Assembly: GCF_000717745.1 (NCBI RefSeq)
Contig: NZ_JOBH01000003.1
Span: 186,001-250,000, forward strand
DNA from: Streptomyces violens
Lineage (GTDB): Bacteria > Actinomycetota > Actinomycetes > Streptomycetales > Streptomycetaceae
Direction of reading: 5' to 3'
Length of the DNA stretch: 64,000 nucleotides
Part shown: positions 62,725-64,000 of the stretch, piece by piece
Numbering within the stretch: position 1 is the first letter of the stretch
How the letters are laid out: the number at the start of each line of letters is the position of its first letter
The notes under the pieces: model-generated
The model's database searches: none
Told to the model about the DNA's origin: nothing
Seen by the model: the letters and a program-made list of their open reading frames with translations, nothing else
Position numbers and translations under genes: made by a program

Positions 62725-64000
62725 ACCGCAAGACCGTCGCAGTCCTGCCAGGCGACGGAATCGGGCCGGAGGTCCTCGACGCCGCGCTGCCGGTGATCGA
62801 GGCCCTCGGCCTGCCCATCGACCTGGAATTCGGTGCCATCGGCTGGGAGTGCTGGCGCACCGAGGGCACGCCCGTACCCGACCGCACCTGGGACCTGATC
62901 GGCCGCAGCGATGCCGTACTGCTCGGCGCCACCACCAGCAAGCCGCGCCGCGAGGCACTGGCCGAGCTGGACCCCGCGCTGCGCGCCGGCGACTCGCGGT
63001 ACATCTCGCCCATCATCCAGCTCCGCCAGCGCCTGGACCTGTACGCCAACCTCCGCCCCGTGGAGAACTACCTCGGCGGCGGCACGCCGTACCGCTTCTG
63101 CGTGGTCCGCGAGAACACCGAGGGGCTGTACGCGGGCCTGGACTGGAACCACGTACCGGACGAGATGTGGCCGCTGGTCGCCGAGCACCCCAACGCCCGG
63201 CGCAGCGGCAGGGCCGGCTCGACCGCGAGCATCCGGCTGCAGACCGCGCACGGCCTGGACCGCATCCTGCGGTTCGCCTTCGAGACCGCCCGCGGCCACG
63301 GCTACGAGCGGGTCACCCTCGCCGACAAGCCCAACGTCCTGCGGGCCTCCAGCGCGTACGTCCTGGAGCGCCTTGAGGCGATCGGCGCCGACTATCCGGA
63401 GATCCCGTACGAGGTCCTGAACGTGGACGCGGTCGCGCTGTGGATGGCGCGCCGCCCGGAGCGCTTCGGCGTGATCGTCGCCGAGAACATGTTCGGCGAC
63501 ATCCTCTCCGACCTCGGCGGCGGCGTGATGGGCGGCCTGGGCCTGTCGCCCAGCGCCAACATCGGCGAGCACGGCAACTACTTCGAGCCGGTGCACGGCA
63601 GCGCCCCGGCGATGGCCGGACGGCAGCGCGCCAACCCCACCGCCGCGTTCCTCACCATCGGCCTGATGCTGGAGCACCTCGGCTTCCGGGACGCGGCGGG
63701 CAGCATCCAGGACGCCGTACGGCACGTCACCCGCCGCCGCGACCGGGTCACGTACGACCTGGGCGGCTCGGCCACCACCGCCGAGGCCGCCGCGGCGGTC
63801 CTCGACGCCTGCCGCGACGTGCCGCACACCCCCACCGCCGCCGTCGTCACCATCGGCGACGAGCTGCTGCGCGGCGACCTGGAGGACTCCAACGCGGGCA
63901 ACGCCTCCCGGATGCTGGGCGAGCGCGGCATCCCGGTCCGCGTACGCCACACCATCGGCGACGACGAGGCCACCATCGCCGACGCCATCCGGCCCTCGCT
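62721..64000 (+). CDS. Isopropylmalate/isocitrate dehydrogenase-like protein fused to a CinA (MoCF) domain, cut by the window end
   Basis: More than 426 residues, open to the end of the window, from ATG 62721 in an ATGA overlap. Residues 1-355 are a full decarboxylating beta-hydroxyacid dehydrogenase: VAVLPGDGIGPEVLDAALPVI, LYANLRPVENY, VVRENTEGLYAG, LADKPNVLRAS, and GDILSDLGGGVMGGLGLSPSANIGEHGNYFEPVHGSAP. The same frame continues without a stop into AAVVTIGDELLRGDLEDSNAGNASRMLGERGIPV, the start of a CinA-N/MoCF-binding fold. The fusion is unfamiliar to me. With the aldolase and hydrolase it suggests a pathway on a 2-oxo or beta-hydroxy acid with a nucleotide-linked step. Confidence 0.85.
   Translation, partial: MNRKTVAVLPGDGIGPEVLDAALPVIEALGLPIDLEFGAIGWECWRTEGTPVPDRTWDLIGRSDAVLLGATTSKPRREALAELDPALRAGDSRYISPIIQLRQRLDLYANLRPVENYLGGGTPYRFCVVRENTEGLYAGLDWNHVPDEMWPLVAEHPNARRSGRAGSTASIRLQTAHGLDRILRFAFETARGHGYERVTLADKPNVLRASSAYVLERLEAIGADYPEIPYEVLNVDAVALWMARRPERFGVIVAENMFGDILSDLGGGVMGGLGLSPSANIGEHGNYFEPVHGSAPAMAGRQRANPTAAFLTIGLMLEHLGFRDAAGSIQDAVRHVTRRRDRVTYDLGGSATTAEAAAAVLDACRDVPHTPTAAVVTIGDELLRGDLEDSNAGNASRMLGERGIPVRVRHTIGDDEATIADAIRPS

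Overview
The window is chromosomal DNA from a Streptomyces-type actinomycete. Very high GC, GTG starts, a chaplin, a rodlin, a bifunctional geosmin synthase, bacterial Ku with stand-alone LigD-type polymerase and ligase proteins, and a single leucine TTA codon in an otherwise TTA-poor region all point that way. Most genes are compact, many coupled by ATGA or GTGA overlaps. No rRNA, tRNA or CRISPR array was seen.

Layout. 1-3.2 kb: minus-strand trio of a Trypco1-type protein, a trypsin-VMAP protein and a MoxR-like AAA ATPase (cut by the window edge), the signature of a predicted conflict/defence system. 3.4-8.9 kb: a thioesterase, then a GntR/UTRA regulator and a CUT2-like sugar or polyol ABC transporter with two tandem binding proteins; matching palindromes in front of the regulator and the first binding protein suggest one regulon. 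9-14.2 kb: redox and hydrolase genes with a TetR regulator. 14.3-18.6 kb: a short chaplin, a ROK kinase plus membrane protein, a PcaD-PcaC fusion and a rodlin. 18.7-22.6 kb: MBL hydrolase, exodeoxyribonuclease III, secreted SGNH hydrolase, small unknown protein. 22.6-25.6 kb: a GntR regulator and an orphan TnpB-like RuvC nuclease whose stop codon lies in a pseudoknot-like element. 25.7-28.9 kb: a glutamate-type ABC transporter in gluABCD order. 28.9-35.2 kb: secreted S15-like hydrolase and gamma-glutamyltransferase (divergent), amidase, and a MarR-isochorismatase-fold operon. 35.4-39.1 kb: a TTA-containing unknown gene, then a C-N hydrolase/aminotransferase pair that fits reductive pyrimidine or beta-alanine metabolism, ending in a 146-bp cloverleaf-like inverted repeat. 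39.2-42.2 kb: NHEJ genes (ligase, polymerase, Ku). 42.3-49.4 kb: HATPase regulator, dihydrolipoyl dehydrogenase-like gene, secreted nuclease, WYL regulator and a short UvrA-like ATPase. 49.7-54 kb: M4 protease and geosmin synthase. 54.2-60.7 kb: two LysR regulators around two MFS transporters, a 4-oxalocrotonate tautomerase and a TcuA-like flavoprotein. 61-64 kb: start of a tightly coupled operon with a DRE-TIM aldolase, an alpha/beta hydrolase lacking the nucleophile serine, and an isopropylmalate-dehydrogenase-like protein that runs directly into a CinA/MoCF domain.

The most unusual items are the last operon (fusion protein plus nucleophile-less hydrolase), the TnpB-like nuclease with its 3' pseudoknot, the cloverleaf repeat at 38963-39108 and the VMAP trio. 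Functions come from motif recognition by eye; no database search was run.
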